The notes: generated from the letters alone by a model not told the origin. A DNA stretch of 64,000 nucleotides from Lasiosphaeria ovina (GCA_033439765.1 JAULSN010000003.1:4712001-4776000); one strand, 5' to 3'; shown: positions 22,819-36,571, counted from the first letter of the stretch. A program made the numbers and translations.

Positions 22819-25800
22819 CAAGATTGTGTGGGCAGAGGTTATACGAGTGTCACTCACAAGGCTTTTTTGGGGGGGTGGTTCGGGGTGTGGCCGCTGCTGC
22901 TGCAACTGCTGCAGCTGTCTGGTGTATGTAATAGGAACATGAACAAAATGTCGATTCTTTTATTTTTATTTTATTTCCTCTTGTTCTATTGTGGTTCTCA
23001 CGATGTGTGTATACCAAGGTATGTATGTATGTATATAGCATCGGGCACATCGTCACATTCACTACCGCACGCGTATCAAAATCCGAGCCGCTAATCTCAC
23101 GTTCAGTTCGCGTAGGTACAGAGATTCCCGAGGTGCGTACGAATTACTTGGCATTGAAGCCTAAATGCCATGCCATGTGTGCACACGATCTGTCTTAGGC
23201 TGCCGTGGTCTGTAGGTACGGTATACGAGGCTGCTTGGACGGAAGATGGAGAACGGAATAAAGCTCTCGTAATCTTCTTGGATATCTTATTAGGGAAAGG
23301 AGGCCTCATGAGTTGTGAGAGTGTCGCCATTGCAAATCCCGGGGGGGGTTCTGTATATTACATCCCAAATTCTCGACTTGACACCACGGGTAATGGTATA
23401 TAGTTAGGTGAATCGGTACTGGGCTCTCCCTGTCTTTTCACTTCCCAATTGAAGTCGTGGGGACGTTCATCTATTTCCCTCAGCCAGCATTTCTTTCTTT
23501 TGCTGGAAGCTACATAATTACAACCTGGAACTGTGGTAGGTAAAATGGAAGCAAATCAATGGAAGTCTAGCCCAACACATCTCTCTCAGTCTCTCCCCCC
23601 TTTCCGCAAAGCGCTCTCCTTCCGCGTTAATTATTATATTTACGCGCGTATGAAACTCTACCTATACGTCCGACACCGGTCGGGCAGTTTATCAGTGATC
23701 GTTATCTATTATGTGTTACGTTCATGTGTGTGTGTGTGTGTGAGGGTTGTTTGTTGGTCAGACGGATATGTGCTGGGCTGCTGGCGGCGGCGGCAGGGGC
23801 GGGTCCTCCGACGCACACACGAGGCGGGCGGGCTGCTGGTATTCCATACAACTCTTGTTTTCCAAGGTTCGGCTGATGGCGACATTCTACCTACCTACCT
23901 ACCTACCTACCTACCTTATGGGACACACACTTCTTCAGGGAGGGAGTGTTAAGTCGTGTTGTTATTGCCGTCTGTCGATTGCGTTCTCTAGACTCTTTTT
24001 TCTTTAGCTCGTTTTAGTCCCATAGGTAGCCTGGCAAGCCTGGGTTCTGGAACCAGGCTAGGCCAGGCCGACTTGGGTTTGGGTTAGGTGTGGTGCCCTG
24101 GCCTGCGAGTGGGTTTCTGGGCGGTGTTTTTCTCCGATCCAAAAATTCCATGGCATTTTGCCGTTTTGGTTGGATGGGCAATTCTTGACGGAGGGGCGGC
24201 GGTGGCGCGGAAGAAAGGAGCGGAAAGAAGCTCGCTCGACTGTGGCATCCCATCTATCCATTCCACCTTACCTATCTGAGGAAGGCACTTATTACGCAGC
24301 ATGCACCCCAACAATCCCCGAGTGAGGCGGAGAGGGGAGGGAATAAGGTACAGAGACGTTAGCCTAGCAGCTTTGTGTAACTTCGATGCCGATTCGTGTG
24401 TGCCTGGGGGGGAGGGGGGCTTGCACCTCGTCCAGTCTGTCTGTCTTAAGAACGATTTCTGCTTGGGTTATTTGCTGTTTTTACAAATAACCTACCCGTC
24501 GCCCATTCCCTTATACTGAATTAGCAACATGTTCTCATGGAAGGCACTGTAGCTTCTAGCTGGTTGCTAGCCCCGGGCCCCTTTCCTTTCCACCTCAGAC
24601 CCCACTACATAAACATCCAACGGCGATTCCGTCGGTAATCAACACCACGCCCCCGGCGTATGCACATATAAATAAACAACAACCTACCCAAGAGGCTGCT
24701 GCCCAGCTGGCAAAGCAATGTTGCATCAAACGTGCTCTACGGCGCGCCCGGCCACGAGGTAGCAGTAGCAGTTTAGTTGGACGAAGAACGAAATGTTCTA
24801 GACGATGGGCCTGGGCTTTCCTGTGCGCCTCCCCGGAATTAGGGCTCAGCGGACCTAATTGACCCGATGCTGCGGAACTACTTACCACCTGAAGACACAT
24901 TTTCTGCCCATGTGCCGTCTGCACACCCATACCCTTGCTGTGGCACGAACCCCGCTGTTGGTGGCTGGGCTGGGGCGGCCGTCTCGAACTTCCTTGAGCT
25001 TGATAAAATCTCCGAAACAAACCCCGACATGCAACAAAAAAGGCGATGCACAATTCTAGGTACTGTACGGTCTTGATACGATGGTATTTTTATCTGAATA
25101 CCATGGTATCTACAAGCCAGGCGTCTGTAGACAGCATGGAAGGTAGCCGACTCATCGTGAATGTATTAGCTCAGCACAAATCCACACTTCCAATTCCTAA
25201 GCAGTGAGTGGACCTTCTGTGCTGAGCCGCAATATGTTGTGCATGCGAAGATGGAGGGTCAAGCGGGTGGGGGCCTGCTGAGGCTCGGCGATCGATGGAA
25301 GTAAGCCGATGGAACGAGATGGAGGGGCAGGCGGGGGCCGGGGGGGAAGGGGGCGTGGGAACGCAACCCCGAAAGCCAACATCACCAAAATGACCAGGAC
25401 AGAAACTTGGAAGCGGGGCCATCTAAAAGTAAACGTTGGTTCTCCTTGTCTAGTGTGGTGTTTCGCTAGTATAGTACGTAGTATACAGGAATAGAGCCCA
25501 TGAGTGAGTGCTGTCCAAGTTGACACCAGGATCTTTACCTATGGTAGTTCTAAGTCAAAGACAATTGCACTGAAGTGGAACGAAGAGATGCTTTTCAGAG
25601 TCCTGTTTATTCCTCGTCATGATATGGTAGGGGGGTGCGGTGCGAAAAAAGGAGACGGTGTAAGACAAAAAAGAGGAAAGAATAAAGGAAATTCGTAAGA
25701 TAAATAACAGGTGACAAAAAGGAAAATAAAAGCAAATGATGATAAACAGCACCCCTCGGGGTATCTCTGTGCGGTGCATGTGCGTGTGTTGTGTCGTGCA

Positions 25801-26349
25801 CAGTGCAGTGCGCTGTTTAAAAAAGGTGTCCCACTTTTTCTTTTTGTTGCGCCTCGCTTTGCCCTTGTTTGAACTCCAAGTCTCTGACCAACGCCATGTA
25901 ATGAGAGTGAGGCACAATTAGTCCGCCGCCTCACCACCAACACCCAATACGTGTAACCAACCTGACCAAAACCCCCACCGCAACGCCGTACTGTATCGTA
26001 TCAAGGAAACAGACCAACCCTAAAAAGCCCAACCTGCCTAATCCCGAAGGGGTAATTCCGTGAAAGTGCCATGATGGTATTTTGTGCTGCTCGACGTGAT
26101 AATGGTGTGGTTTTTTGTTATTGATGGCAGTGATGGAGCGATGATGACCATGATATCGTGAAGAAGGCAGGGGAAAAAATGATGAAAATGCCCGCCCGGG
26201 ATTCCGACCCGCTGTGTAAGTTTCCCTAGTATAAACACCGATAAAGCCAAAAAAAAAAAAAAAAAGAGAAAGAAAAAAGTATTATAATAAAGGAAAGAAA
26301 GAAGCGACAGTGATGGACGAATGTCAAGCGAGTGATGCAGAGAGAGGTG
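22819..26349. other. 3.5-kb intergenic region, no gene seen
   Basis: No supportable gene. It holds the 3' ends of COX10 and of the Myb gene, which converge here. A TG run lies at about 23725-23744, a TACC array at 23887-23916 and a poly-A run at about 26250-26267. Confidence 0.5.
23887..23916. repeat. (TACC)n microsatellite
   Basis: Seven or so perfect tandem copies of the tetranucleotide ctac/tacc in non-coding DNA. Confidence 0.9.
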
Positions 26350-27455
26350 TCATACTCCGTTCGTATTACTTTGCGGGCCGCGATTTATTATGGCGTCGAT
26401 GCCCATGTCCCCGACGCTGGGTAGCCGGTTGCCGTGGCCCATGTATGGGCTGGTCCCTTGGCTGGATGTGGGCTGCGGCTGTCCGTATCCGGTGCCCGTG
26501 CTGGACACGCTATTGCTGTAACCATGGTGCGGCTGGTAGTTGGTGTAGTTTTGGTAGGCTTGCATGTTTGTGAAAGCCGGGTGCGAGGCCGTGCTGCCAC
26601 TGCCGCTGCCGGAGCTGCCGCCGGGAGTGGAGTGCGCGCCCGTCGACCCCGTCGTCTCGGGGCTGCTGTAGGACTGCTCGGCCACGTCGTCAATGGGCGT
26701 CAGCCCAGAGATCCCGCTGTCGTCATCGTAAGACATGGGCTGGCCCGACTCCAGACGTTCCCTCCGTGAGTGGGCACGCGCATGAGATTGGATGTTCTTC
26801 AAGCCGTTTGACATGAGCTTCAGGGATGCAATGTTAGCCTCTGAACTGTCTGTGGAGTCTGTAAGGTAGAGAGGGGAAAGGAGGCCCGGCTACGCACCAA
26901 GGTCTCAACAACATTCCACTTCTCGCCGCAGCGCGCGGCCAGCGGCTGCCACGTCTCTTTGCGCAGGTTCATGTACTCCTTGCAGAGCTTCTCCAGCTTG
27001 CGGTTGTCAAAATCCTGGGTACGGCGCTCCATAAGCCTCTCGTGCCGCTTCCGACACGCGTTACCCGTCTTGCCGGGGAAGGCCTCGCGCTGTATTTGGT
27101 TCCAGTTCTTGCCCATCGCACGTAGTGCCAGCAGCGTCCGGTCGTCGTCCTGGTTCCACGCGCCTGACGAAGCACGGTGCTGCGTGGGCAGAGGCCCGCC
27201 TACCGGGCCGCCCATTGCTGTCCCTTGGGTCGGGATCTGCAGCGGGGGTACTGGGTTCACGGCATATGCGTCGTAGGATTGCATGTGCATCTGGCCTGCG
27301 CCGGCCGAGGTGAGATCTCCATAGTAGCCGCCCACCTGCCGGGGAGGAGGGTAGTATGACATGGTAGCTGTGGGCGCGATCGAAGGGGTGAAGTGTTGCT
27401 GTTGTGGTTGTTGTTGGTACTGGTGGTGACTCGGCGGCCGAGTCAACTTGGGCAT
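26350..27455 (-). CDS. Myb/SANT-domain DNA-binding protein
   Basis: Two exons (27455-26898 and 26817-26350) joined by an 80-bp intron with a ggctaac branch site, giving 341 residues. A Gln/Pro/Tyr-rich N-terminus leads to a Myb/SANT repeat at about residues 100-145, with the spaced tryptophans of WNQDDDRTLLALRAMGKNWN and the recognition-helix region GNACRKRHERLMERR. A second helical segment with YMNLRKETWQPLAARCGEKW (about 160-185) looks like a second, degenerate repeat, and it is closed by the exon junction. The C-terminal 150 residues are Ser/Gly/Thr/Gln-rich and disordered, as in transcription activators. The likely role is a nuclear transcription regulator; targets are unknown. The ATG at 27455 is the first in the frame. 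A long gene-free interval lies upstream. Confidence 0.85.
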
Positions 27456-29418
27456 GATATGAGGCGTGCCTAGCCTCGGTGCTGGGTCGTTCCCTCTCCC
27501 TATCTCTATCCTTCTCTCCTCTCTCTCTCTTCAATGCTCGGATGGCGAGCTGTCTATCGGCGCCGGAAGGAAGCGGAGACGGACTCGGGCTCGTGGCGGG
27601 CGATGTTCGGGGCGGGCGATGTTCGGGTCGGATTACAGGGTGATTACCTATTAGAGAATGCAACGGTATGGTCGAAGGTCGCCGGCGAGCCTGGTTGTAT
27701 AGCGTGGTCCCACTGGAAGGCGACGGGCAGGGCAGGCGAGGTCGGTGCAAAGATGTTTCGTGTCAAACGAAATGCTGGCCAGCAACACAAGGAGATGTGA
27801 ACCGAATAGAGACAGCAGTAGGAAACTTGACAGAAAACAAACGAGGGGTTGCCAGAGGACACTGGGTCGCGGCGTGGCGGGTCGGAGGGCTCGAGGGACA
27901 GAAAGAAAGGCTCAAGGTCGGTCGGACGGAGAAGGAGAAGCGGTCGACTTATACTGGGTATTGTGAAAGGAGACCAAGTAGAAAACAAACCCAGGCGACT
28001 AATCGGCCGTCTACACCATTTGTGGTCCGCGGGCAAGGTGGGCGAGGCCGGGGTTGGTGATCTGAAACAAGGATATACTGCCAGCAAGCTTGGAGCTTTG
28101 AAACTAAGCACCGTATGTGAAAGACCTCGTGGAGCGACCAGCGGCCTCTGCTAATGGCTGGAGGGTTTCGGAAGGCGTCTGTCTGAAAGGCGGGCGGCTA
28201 CGAACTCGGCCTGCTCAAGTGGAGACGAGGGTTGACCAGAGATGGCCCTACTCGAGGGCGGCTAGCATTTAATGTAGCCTTGGGGGGGAGGGGGCAGGGG
28301 TAGGTTATGTTGTGTTGGGTGGGGGGGGGGGGAGTTCGAGCGTCAGGGCAGTGGACGTGTGTGTAGTGATGGATACAGACAGATGAAAGAAGGTCCGCCG
28401 GCAAAAAGAAGAAATCTGACAGACAGGCGGCAACAGAACCAAGGATGATGAGATGAGAAAAAGAGATTGGTCTGCGCGGGGAGAGGAGAGACTCCATGCC
28501 ATGCCATACGGATGTGAAATGTTCCAACGGCGTGAGGGCCCCATCAAGAAAAGGGCCCAGCTGCGTCGCTTGACGATCTGATGCAATCCTGTGCCGTGAC
28601 CTAGTGTTGGAGCAAGAGTGCCGCCAAATGCAGGTACCGGTCGGTCATGGACACATTGGCAAGGTAAGGTAAACAGCAGTTTGTCACCTCAGGACGGCCA
28701 GTAAGGCACGCAAGAATGGAGCACCATCTCTGCGCAGCACAGTGGAGTGCGCGGAACTGGGAGTCAGACGGCTCCGAGCTAGAGTGTGAGCATAGCTGAT
28801 GGAAGTTGTGTGCGTACTCACTCCCACCTAAGGAGGTAAGGTACAGACAGTCCAGTGCAACCTGAGGTAAGTTGAGGTGCGGTGCGGGAGCGGGAAAGCT
28901 GCAGGTGGCCGAACGATTGAGGTGTGCCAGAAATAGCTTAACCCCAACCTTAGCAACGAGAGAGAGCGGCTGGCAATGGAACTGCGACTTGCAAGACGAG
29001 TTTGGCGCCGCCAGCCTCGCCAGAGCCCAAGCCTCGTCCTGCCGCACCTCGCTCACCCGTGCCTGCATCCATGCCCTGCAACGGCTGAAGCGGACGAGTA
29101 AGAATGGCTGCTGAGCTGCTGTGGCACCGTGCTGGCTGCTGCTCCCCGCTATAGCAGTGGAGAGCGGATGCGGAAACAGGCGCTCCAACCAACAGCAGAC
29201 TTGCCAAACGCGGTAGTCCAACAGTGAGTGCACCGGAGACAGCGAGAAGCAGCGCCGGCAGAGCCCCAAAACACGATAAATTGACGACAGAGCCAGATTC
29301 TGGGGCCTTGGGTCGGTGGACAATTCGGAGCTGGCCAAACCTCTGACTGGCCGCAGCCCGGCGAGCAGGGCCAACAGGCGAGGGAGGACAAAAAGCCTGG
29401 AAGACGTGACCTAGTAAA

Positions 29419-29476
29419 GACCCGACCTGACCCGACCTGCTTGACCTGACTTGACCTGACTTGGCCTGACCTGGCC
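29419..29476. repeat. Degenerate GACCTGACTT-type repeat
   Basis: About ten consecutive pentamers of the form gacct, gaccc, gactt or ggcct, such as cccgacctgacccgacctgc followed by ttgacctgacttgacctgac. Non-coding. Confidence 0.75.
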
Positions 29477-32400
29477 TTGGGCGAGCCCCCTGGGACCCGA
29501 CAGAACGGGACTCGACAGCGTTGAATCTCAAGAGACGCAGCCGCGATGCATACGCTGTGCTGTCCTGTGTTGTTGTCCTGTGCTGGCGCGCGACAAAGGC
29601 CGAAGGAGCGTCTCGCTAGTCGCTTCGGAACACAGGTGAGCGTCAACAAAGATTATCAAGGACTGCACGCTACATTTCTTGGGATCAGCGTCGCAGTCGG
29701 GGGCAGCAGCAGACGAGTTGGACTTGGGGCGAAGAGGAGCCGATGCACGGGGCTACAGGGAGAGGATTGAGGTGCATTGTCTGCTGTCTGTCTGTCCGGC
29801 GTCTTGCAGTCTGCACATGGAGATCGGGCAATCTCGAGGGGGAAAGGGCAATGGCCAAGACAGCCGACGCCCAACAATGCAATGCCCAGAGGTTCAGGAG
29901 TCGGGAAGCCAGGGCAGCCGGAACCTGGTAGCCGCGGGTGCAGCGATTAGAAGCGCCCGCCAGCGCCAATCTCAAACCGGCCCCCGAGATTTAAGCTGCT
30001 TCTGGGCTGAAGTGGGCTGCTGTCAGACTCTCCGACTCCCGCTTTCGATTGGGACTGCCCTGTCGCAGGCTCGGCTGAGTCCTGACTCGCAGCTGCCTCG
30101 TGTGTATCGCCAATTTGTTACCCGTTGTGGCAGTTGTACAGTACAGTCCACGACGACCCTAGGCGCAGAGACAAATGACAGCGCGACACGGGCTGCACCC
30201 AAATAAGATGAAACGGACCTGCTCGAAACAAAGGCGCTGCTGGATTGGCTGAAGCTGCCGGGAGATCTGGGGATCCGATCGAAACACGCGGTGGCAGATG
30301 CAGACGCGCGCGACAAACTAATTTTGGAGAAACGCACGTGCCCCTCGCTCATGCCCCTCCTCTCATTGGCTCGTCTTCCGTGCTGCTGCGAGGCTTTGAC
30401 TTGTACCTTGCCGGCAGTTCTGTGCTTGAGAGTACCTGTACCCGTACCGACCCTGCCCAGTTTGTTTCTCTCTTCGTTTCCACCTGCCTGTCTGTCGCTC
30501 CAGCGCGCCTGCCATTTGCTGCCAGAGTTGGAGTTTATGCCAGGTACACCAGATGCAAAGCAGATCTCTTGACGCCCCACCGTTTTTGGAGCTCCACTAC
30601 TGCGCTTTCCCTAAATTGGGGGCGTCCATCCTTGGCGCCCTGCTGTCACCCTGACAAGAAGACAGCGAGGTCACGTCAACGACGACAACACTTGCGCCAA
30701 GTTCCTATCTTTGTCGCGGCGGAAGTCAATGCGATAACCTACGAACTCGGCGCGCAACTTGGAGCCATCTTTCTCTTTCCGTCTGGACATTATTCTCTCC
30801 ATTTCTCAACCAACTGCCTTTCATCCACCCACCCCTCCCGTCCTTAGGTTTCCAATTTGGTCGCAGTCCAGGGCAGTCAGAGGTCAAGCACAGTACGTAT
30901 CCGTACTCCGCATGGCTTGCCTTTTGCCCGCCCGCGTACAGATACTCAACCTCCATCTCGGCCAGAGACGTATGTGCACTATGTTTCCTGCTGCAGCCCG
31001 CTCAAGCGAGTGTGGGCAGCAGTTGTTGTAACATTCTCGTCATAAACCGTTCCGAGTCGTCACTTCTTCTCTCGCGAAATGCGCGTGTTTGCCAGGAGGA
31101 GGTACTCGTTCGACTACTAGCACGGGGTAGTCTAGGGACGATGCCGTCCAGACTTGAACCATCTATACAACAGCCACATCTAATCCACCACTGCCTCGGC
31201 CTCACATGTCGTGTTCCCCGTTTTTAGCCTCCAGCCTCAAGGATTCGCGCTGCCCGCCCCATACCTACATTGCCCAACTTTCAAGCATAAACCACCTGAA
31301 CCTTGGGACACGTCGGCTTCCAATTGGTATTTTCCCCGCCAAGAATCCGTTTCGAAACATGCATTTCAGGCCTGCTTCGACCGGTCCCGACCTGCCGCCG
31401 GCCGGCCGAGGCTTGTCCTTCGGGCCATCTCTGTGGTTCGTGCAAGCTACACCCGATGGATGCCAGCCAGACAGAGCCAGCTGCTAAGTATTCGGGTCAA
31501 CCGCCTGTTGGCAATTGTTTTCCGTGATTGACATTGTGGCTTGTCCTGGCCCATATGGATGCCTACCCTTTGGTACCTCCGCCTCCCAAACATTTAGTAT
31601 CTTACTCACTCTACTATAGGTATGTCCGACAGCCCCGATCCAGGCCCAGGCTCGCCTTGTCCTGCCCTGCCCGGTCGACTGGTCTTTGTTGTTTCTGCAT
31701 CTCGCTACTCCCGCGGGCCGTTTCACTTGACGAAAGCTCGCTGCGAAACTTGTCCATCGTGATCCCCCCTCGGCGCTAGAGGCGGCTTCGATCCGCTCAT
31801 CAGCATCACATTGCTGCGGAACTATGCTTACTATTATCCACCTGTTTGCTTGCGAAGTTGCGAATGCAATAAACACCGCCACGTCGGGTGGACACACCCT
31901 GCTCCTCCCCCCCGCCTTTCTCATCCTGTTGGCGATCGTGCCGCGCTGTTGGGCCCGTTTCCCGGCACTGCGCGATTTAGAGTTGTTTTACTTTTGATAA
32001 GGTTGGTGTACTTTGAAAGATCTCACATCGGTCCAAGTCGGCAGATGACGTATGGCGCGTTACTAATGTCTCCTCCGAAACCAACAAACTCGTAAAACAC
32101 TCCAATTGCAACGCTGGGAAAATGGATGATCCACGGAAGCCTTGGGAGCGTGATTTATCCTTAATTTGATTGCGCATTGGTGAGCCTGGGGCGTTGATGC
32201 TTGTTTCTGTCTTTGCCCTCATCCCAAGTCTCGTCAGCCCATCTCCCTGCACATCTAGCACCCAGTGCATGCATGCATGTACACACCCCGCACACCATTT
32301 CCCCGTGGCTCACAGATGTGGCTGCTGATCTGCCGCGTGAGCGGGCGAGACGCCCGAGATCAACCCGGGTCCGCACGAGCCGGCAGCCTCGGTCGGCGTC

Positions 32401-32560
32401 CGGGCGGCGTTCAGAGTCGCCCTCACAGAGGGCGAGCAGGTTGCCCAGCCGTCCTCGCGCCTGTGCACTATCTCCCCTGTTGACCCGCTCCCGTACGGGT
32501 ATTAAAGGAAGTCCAGCGCTTCGGAAAACAACACCAGTGATGCCGGGCATCCATCACCGG

Positions 32561-32610
32561 AGCATCTCAGCATCTCAGCATCTCAGCATCTCAGCAGCTC
32601 AGCAGCTCAG
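32561..32610. repeat. 8-bp tandem repeat (AGCATCTC)
   Basis: Four copies of agcatctc followed by two of the variant agcagctc. Non-coding. Confidence 0.9.
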
Positions 32611-34307
32611 AATTGCTTGTCTGTCGACCTTTTGACGAAACAGATTCCCACTGGGTTTCGCCGTCTGGGCAAGGCCATTGTGTGTTCGCCATACTCCTGA
32701 TGATGTTGGCCATCTGTTGAGACCAAGATGCTTCGGGATTTGGAATACCGCACTCGGAGAGGAACAGGCAGCCATAAGATGTCGCGATGAGCTCCCTCAA
32801 TCCAGCTGTTTCAGGTGAATCGTTCAGCCCAAGTCGACCTGTCCACGCGCGCAAGTTGTCACAGGAAACTGGCAGCTGGCACATACTCGGCAGGGCTGTG
32901 TTACGACATGGCAAGGCCGAGAGAAGTTGGCTCGCCGAGCGACGATGTAAGCCCCCCCCCCCCCCCCCAACCTAGCATGTCGCGCCGCAACTGGTTCCTC
33001 CATTGAGGTTGCACGCGACTCGGTATCTATTGGCCCGGGACATTATTTGCAATGGGGAAACAATAAGTAAGGCCAACGGCATAAGCATGTTTTAAGCGCC
33101 TCCAAGCCACAAAGCCACCCCACGAATTCCTTGACACGGGCTGTCTGCCGTGAGCCACGATACGATAGCCGACAAAAGGCCCGATGAGTTGAAATATGTG
33201 GCTGCTCTCCCGCAATTGCTTGTTTGCGAGCCATCGGACTTGTTCTCTCGTCTGTACCAATGGGCAGTGGACGGAAGGAGAAATGTGGCATTCAGGCTAA
33301 ATGCAGCCATGCTTCGATGTACCCCTGCGGGCCTCATGGCACTCTTTCCCATCGTTTCTGTCACCCGTTATGGTCGGTAGTCCCACCTACGGGACGGGCA
33401 GAAAGCCGTTCACGGCGAGATCTGCATAGCTAGCTTGGCACAAGCCAATGCTTGGTTCAACCGTCGAGCTGCATGTTCGCGGGGGAGAAAGCAACTCGGC
33501 ATCCCGGCAGCATCTCCAGAAGTCCAGAAGTTATTCCCGGTCTGGGCTTCAACAATGGGTTGTGCCGTCGTTGCACACTCTGGTTGCGTCTTCCAGGAAG
33601 TTTTCCAGGACACCAAGGAGGAGGATGTAAGGAAGGAAACCAGCGGTAGGTACCTTGCCTATTGGTCCTCGACCCAATAGAAGCACGCTCGGAGCAGCAG
33701 TAATTGCAGAATTCCAACTACCATTCATCCGGGACGCAGGGCGAGATGATATGGGCTCGAGCTGCTGCTATCAAGCTCAATTTACCCCTCATCCCCGGCT
33801 GCGGCTTTGTTGACGATGCGGGACGCTTCGGCATGGGGTGACAGCGACACTACCGGGGGGGGGGGCTGCGAGGTTGCTGTTGATGTGATTCGCGCGGGAG
33901 CTCTCCTGTTGCTCTCGAGCTACGCTACAGCTTGGCCGTGGGCCAATCTCGTCGCCGCTGCCCTCCATCCGGCGTGATGCGTTGCATCAACCCCAACTTG
34001 CCCCAGTCTCGAGGCTCGGTTCCCGGGCAATTGGATGATGAACCGGGCCTATAGGGTTGTATTGATTGCTCGGGTCCTTCCCTTCATCCCAGTGGATGAT
34101 GGTTTCCCCATGGTTCGAGCGAGTCTGGCTCCTCGAAACATGCCATATCTCCACTCCTCCGCCCAGCCTGTCGTTCTCTGGTCTTTTTTTCTCTGTCACC
34201 ACCGAGCAGTGCCTCAGCTGAGCCCGTAGCCTCGAGCTCGTTTGTCTTGGATTCGACACCTTCCAGGAACCCAAGAGCAAAGAGATATATATACCCCCAG
34301 AGCCAAG

Positions 34308-36571
34308 ATGGGCGGAGCTAGCACGGGCGCCGGCTTCATCTACGATGCCGCACTGAACAGACGCCAGGCCCTCATGGGCAAGAGCGGGCCTGGCGCTCTG
34401 GTCAAGAATTTCAGGGTCTTCAGCATTGCCGCCTTCGCCTGTATCGGCGGAGTCCTGTACGGCTACAACCAGGGCATGTTCTCGGGTGTGCTCGCCATGC
34501 CGTCTTTCCAGAAGCGTGAGTACTAGGACCTAACCTCCTCTTACACGCCGTGATTGCGGTGCTGACGCTGCTCGGCGTCTGAAGATATGGGGGACTACGA
34601 CCCGCTGGACCCGAACGCCGATCAGACCAAGAAGGGCTGGCTGACGTCGATTCTCGAGCTGGGCGCCTGGATCGGCACCCTGCTGTCTGGGTTCCTGGCT
34701 GAGACTCTCTCCAGAAAGTACGGCGTGTTGGTGGCTTGTGCCGTCTTCATGCTGGGCGTCATCATTCAGGCTACGTCGGTCACGGCGGGACATAACGCGA
34801 TCCTGGCTGGTCGATTCATCACGTAAGAACCGTCCCACGCCTGGCCCCTGAATTTTGGCGCATTCCTGTTAGGCTCTAGCCCCCCGAGATGATGGAATCG
34901 GCTGTGTTGACGCGTTGTTGTGCAGCGGAATGGGGGTTGGAAGCTTGGCCATGATCATTCCCATCTACAACTCCGAGGTCGCGCCCCCTGAAGTTCGTGG
35001 AGCTCTCGTGGCCACGCAGCAGCTGGCCATTTGCTTCGGCATCATGATCAGCTTTTGGATTGACTAGTAAGTCTTGGCTTGGCACCCGCCCCCTTTCCTC
35101 AAGCAGCCGCCGCTTGGTGAGCTTGGCTTACAGCGACTGAATAGCGGCACCAACTTCATCGGCGGCACGTCCATCGAGACGCAGACGGATGCGTCCTGGC
35201 TGACGCCCATCTGCCTCCAGCTGGCTCCCGCCATGATCTTGTTTATCGGCATGATCTTCATGCCCTTCTCGCCGCGTTGGCTCGTCCACCACGGACGCGA
35301 GGAAGAGGCCCGCAAGGTCCTGTCCAGCCTCCGCGGCCTCTCGGCTGACCACGAGCTGGTCGAGCTCGAGTTCCTCGAGATCAAGGCGCAGTCGCTCTTC
35401 GAGAAGCGCACCATAGCTGAGATGTTCCCCGAGCTCCGCGAACAGACGGCCTGGAACACATTCAAGCTGCAGTTTGTCGCCATCAAGCGGCTGTTTCAGA
35501 CTCGCGCCATGTTCAAGCGCGTCATTGTCGCTTCTGTTACCATGTTCTTCCAGCAGGTAAGATCAAATGAAGAGATGCCCGCTGAGGAGCTCTTTCGTTT
35601 CTTTATGGCGTCGTTGTCATTCCATGACATCAATACTTTTCTATCTACGCTAGCTTCCGTCACTACTAGCACGCCTGTCTGCTTTATCTATATTACGAAC
35701 CCGGCTAATATGTGCACGCACAGTGGACTGGAATCAACGCCGTTCTGTACTACGCGCCGACAATCTTCAAGCAGCTCGGGCTCAGCGACAACACCACGTC
35801 GCTGCTGGCGACGGGGGTGGTGGGCATCGTCATGTTCCTGGCGACGATTCCGTCGGTGCTGTGGATCGACCGCGTGGGACGCAAGCCGGTGCTGACGGTG
35901 GGCGCAATCGGAATGGCGACGTGTCACATCATCATCGCCGTCATCGTCGGAAAGAACATCGACTCGTGGGACGAGCACCCGGCCGCCGGCTGGGCTGCCG
36001 TGTGCATGGTCTGGCTCTTCGTAATCCACTTTGGCTACTCGTGGGGCCCGTGTGCCTGGATCATCGTCGCCGAGATCTGGCCCCTCAGCACCCGCCCCTA
36101 CGGCGTCGCCCTCGGCGCCTCGAGCAACTGGATGAACAACTTCATTGTCGGCCAGGTCACCCCCGACATGCTCAAGAGCATCACCTACGGCACCTACATC
36201 CTCTTCGGCCTGCTGACGTACCTCGGCGCCGCGTTTGTGTGGTTCTTTGTGCCCGAGACCAAGCGCCTCACGCTGGAGGAGATGGTGGGTTTCCCCTCCC
36301 CCCTATCGAGAATGAACTCTTGCACGTGGATGCGAGGCCTCCAGCTTTACAGTCGAGTATAGATTCCAGACCAGTCGCTGATATTTGTCACACACAGGAC
36401 GTCATCTTCGGCTCCGAGGGCACCGCCCAGGCCGACTTTGAGCGCATGGAGGAGATTAACGCCGAGATCGGCCTCAAGCAGCTCCTGCAGGTCGAGAGCC
36501 GCGGCGAGCAGGCGGCCGTCGTGTCCGAGAAGGAGAGGAACGGCAACGGCGAGCACAGCGAGGGCGCCTGA
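34308..36571 (+). CDS. MFS sugar (hexose) transporter, six exons
   Basis: Sugar porter of the major facilitator superfamily, 577 residues with 12 expected membrane helices, in the plasma membrane. Exons: 34308-34515, 34585-34822, 34926-35066, 35145-35556, 35724-36284 and 36398-36571; the phases close to exactly 578 codons. Family marks are GGVLYGYNQGMFSG in helix 1, GRFITGMGVGSLAMIIPIYN with the following SEVAP, PFSPRWL before the central loop, QQWTGINAVLYYAP across the exon 4/5 junction, the DRVGRKP loop, and PETKRLTLEEMD at the end of helix 12 across the exon 5/6 junction. The QQ-x-x-G-x-N motif fits monosaccharide transport, but substrate cannot be read off. The hydrophilic C-terminal tail has Glu/Lys-rich sequence typical of these carriers. 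The ATG at 34308 follows a short TATA-like atatatatac stretch. Confidence 0.92.

Larger units (their letters stand above)
27456..34307. other. 6.8-kb gene-free region between divergent genes
   Basis: This separates the divergently transcribed Myb gene (minus) and sugar transporter (plus). I found no frame with recognisable domains and no splice-linked set of frames. It contains homopolymer runs (G at 28320-28332, C at 32949-32967), a degenerate pentamer-based repeat and an 8-bp tandem repeat listed separately. It could carry long 5' UTRs, regulatory elements or non-coding RNAs, but the sequence alone does not show which. Confidence 0.5.

Noticed and set aside
26175..26235. Possible tRNA tail on the minus strand (GGGTCGGAATCCC)
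   Set aside because: No matching acceptor, D or anticodon arms could be built around it, and the T-loop lacks TTCRA.
28601..29374. 257-codon minus-strand frame in the 27.5-34.3 kb gap
   Set aside because: Cys/Leu/Ser-rich translation without any recognisable motif; overlapping frames on the same strand are equally long, as expected from chance in stop-poor DNA.
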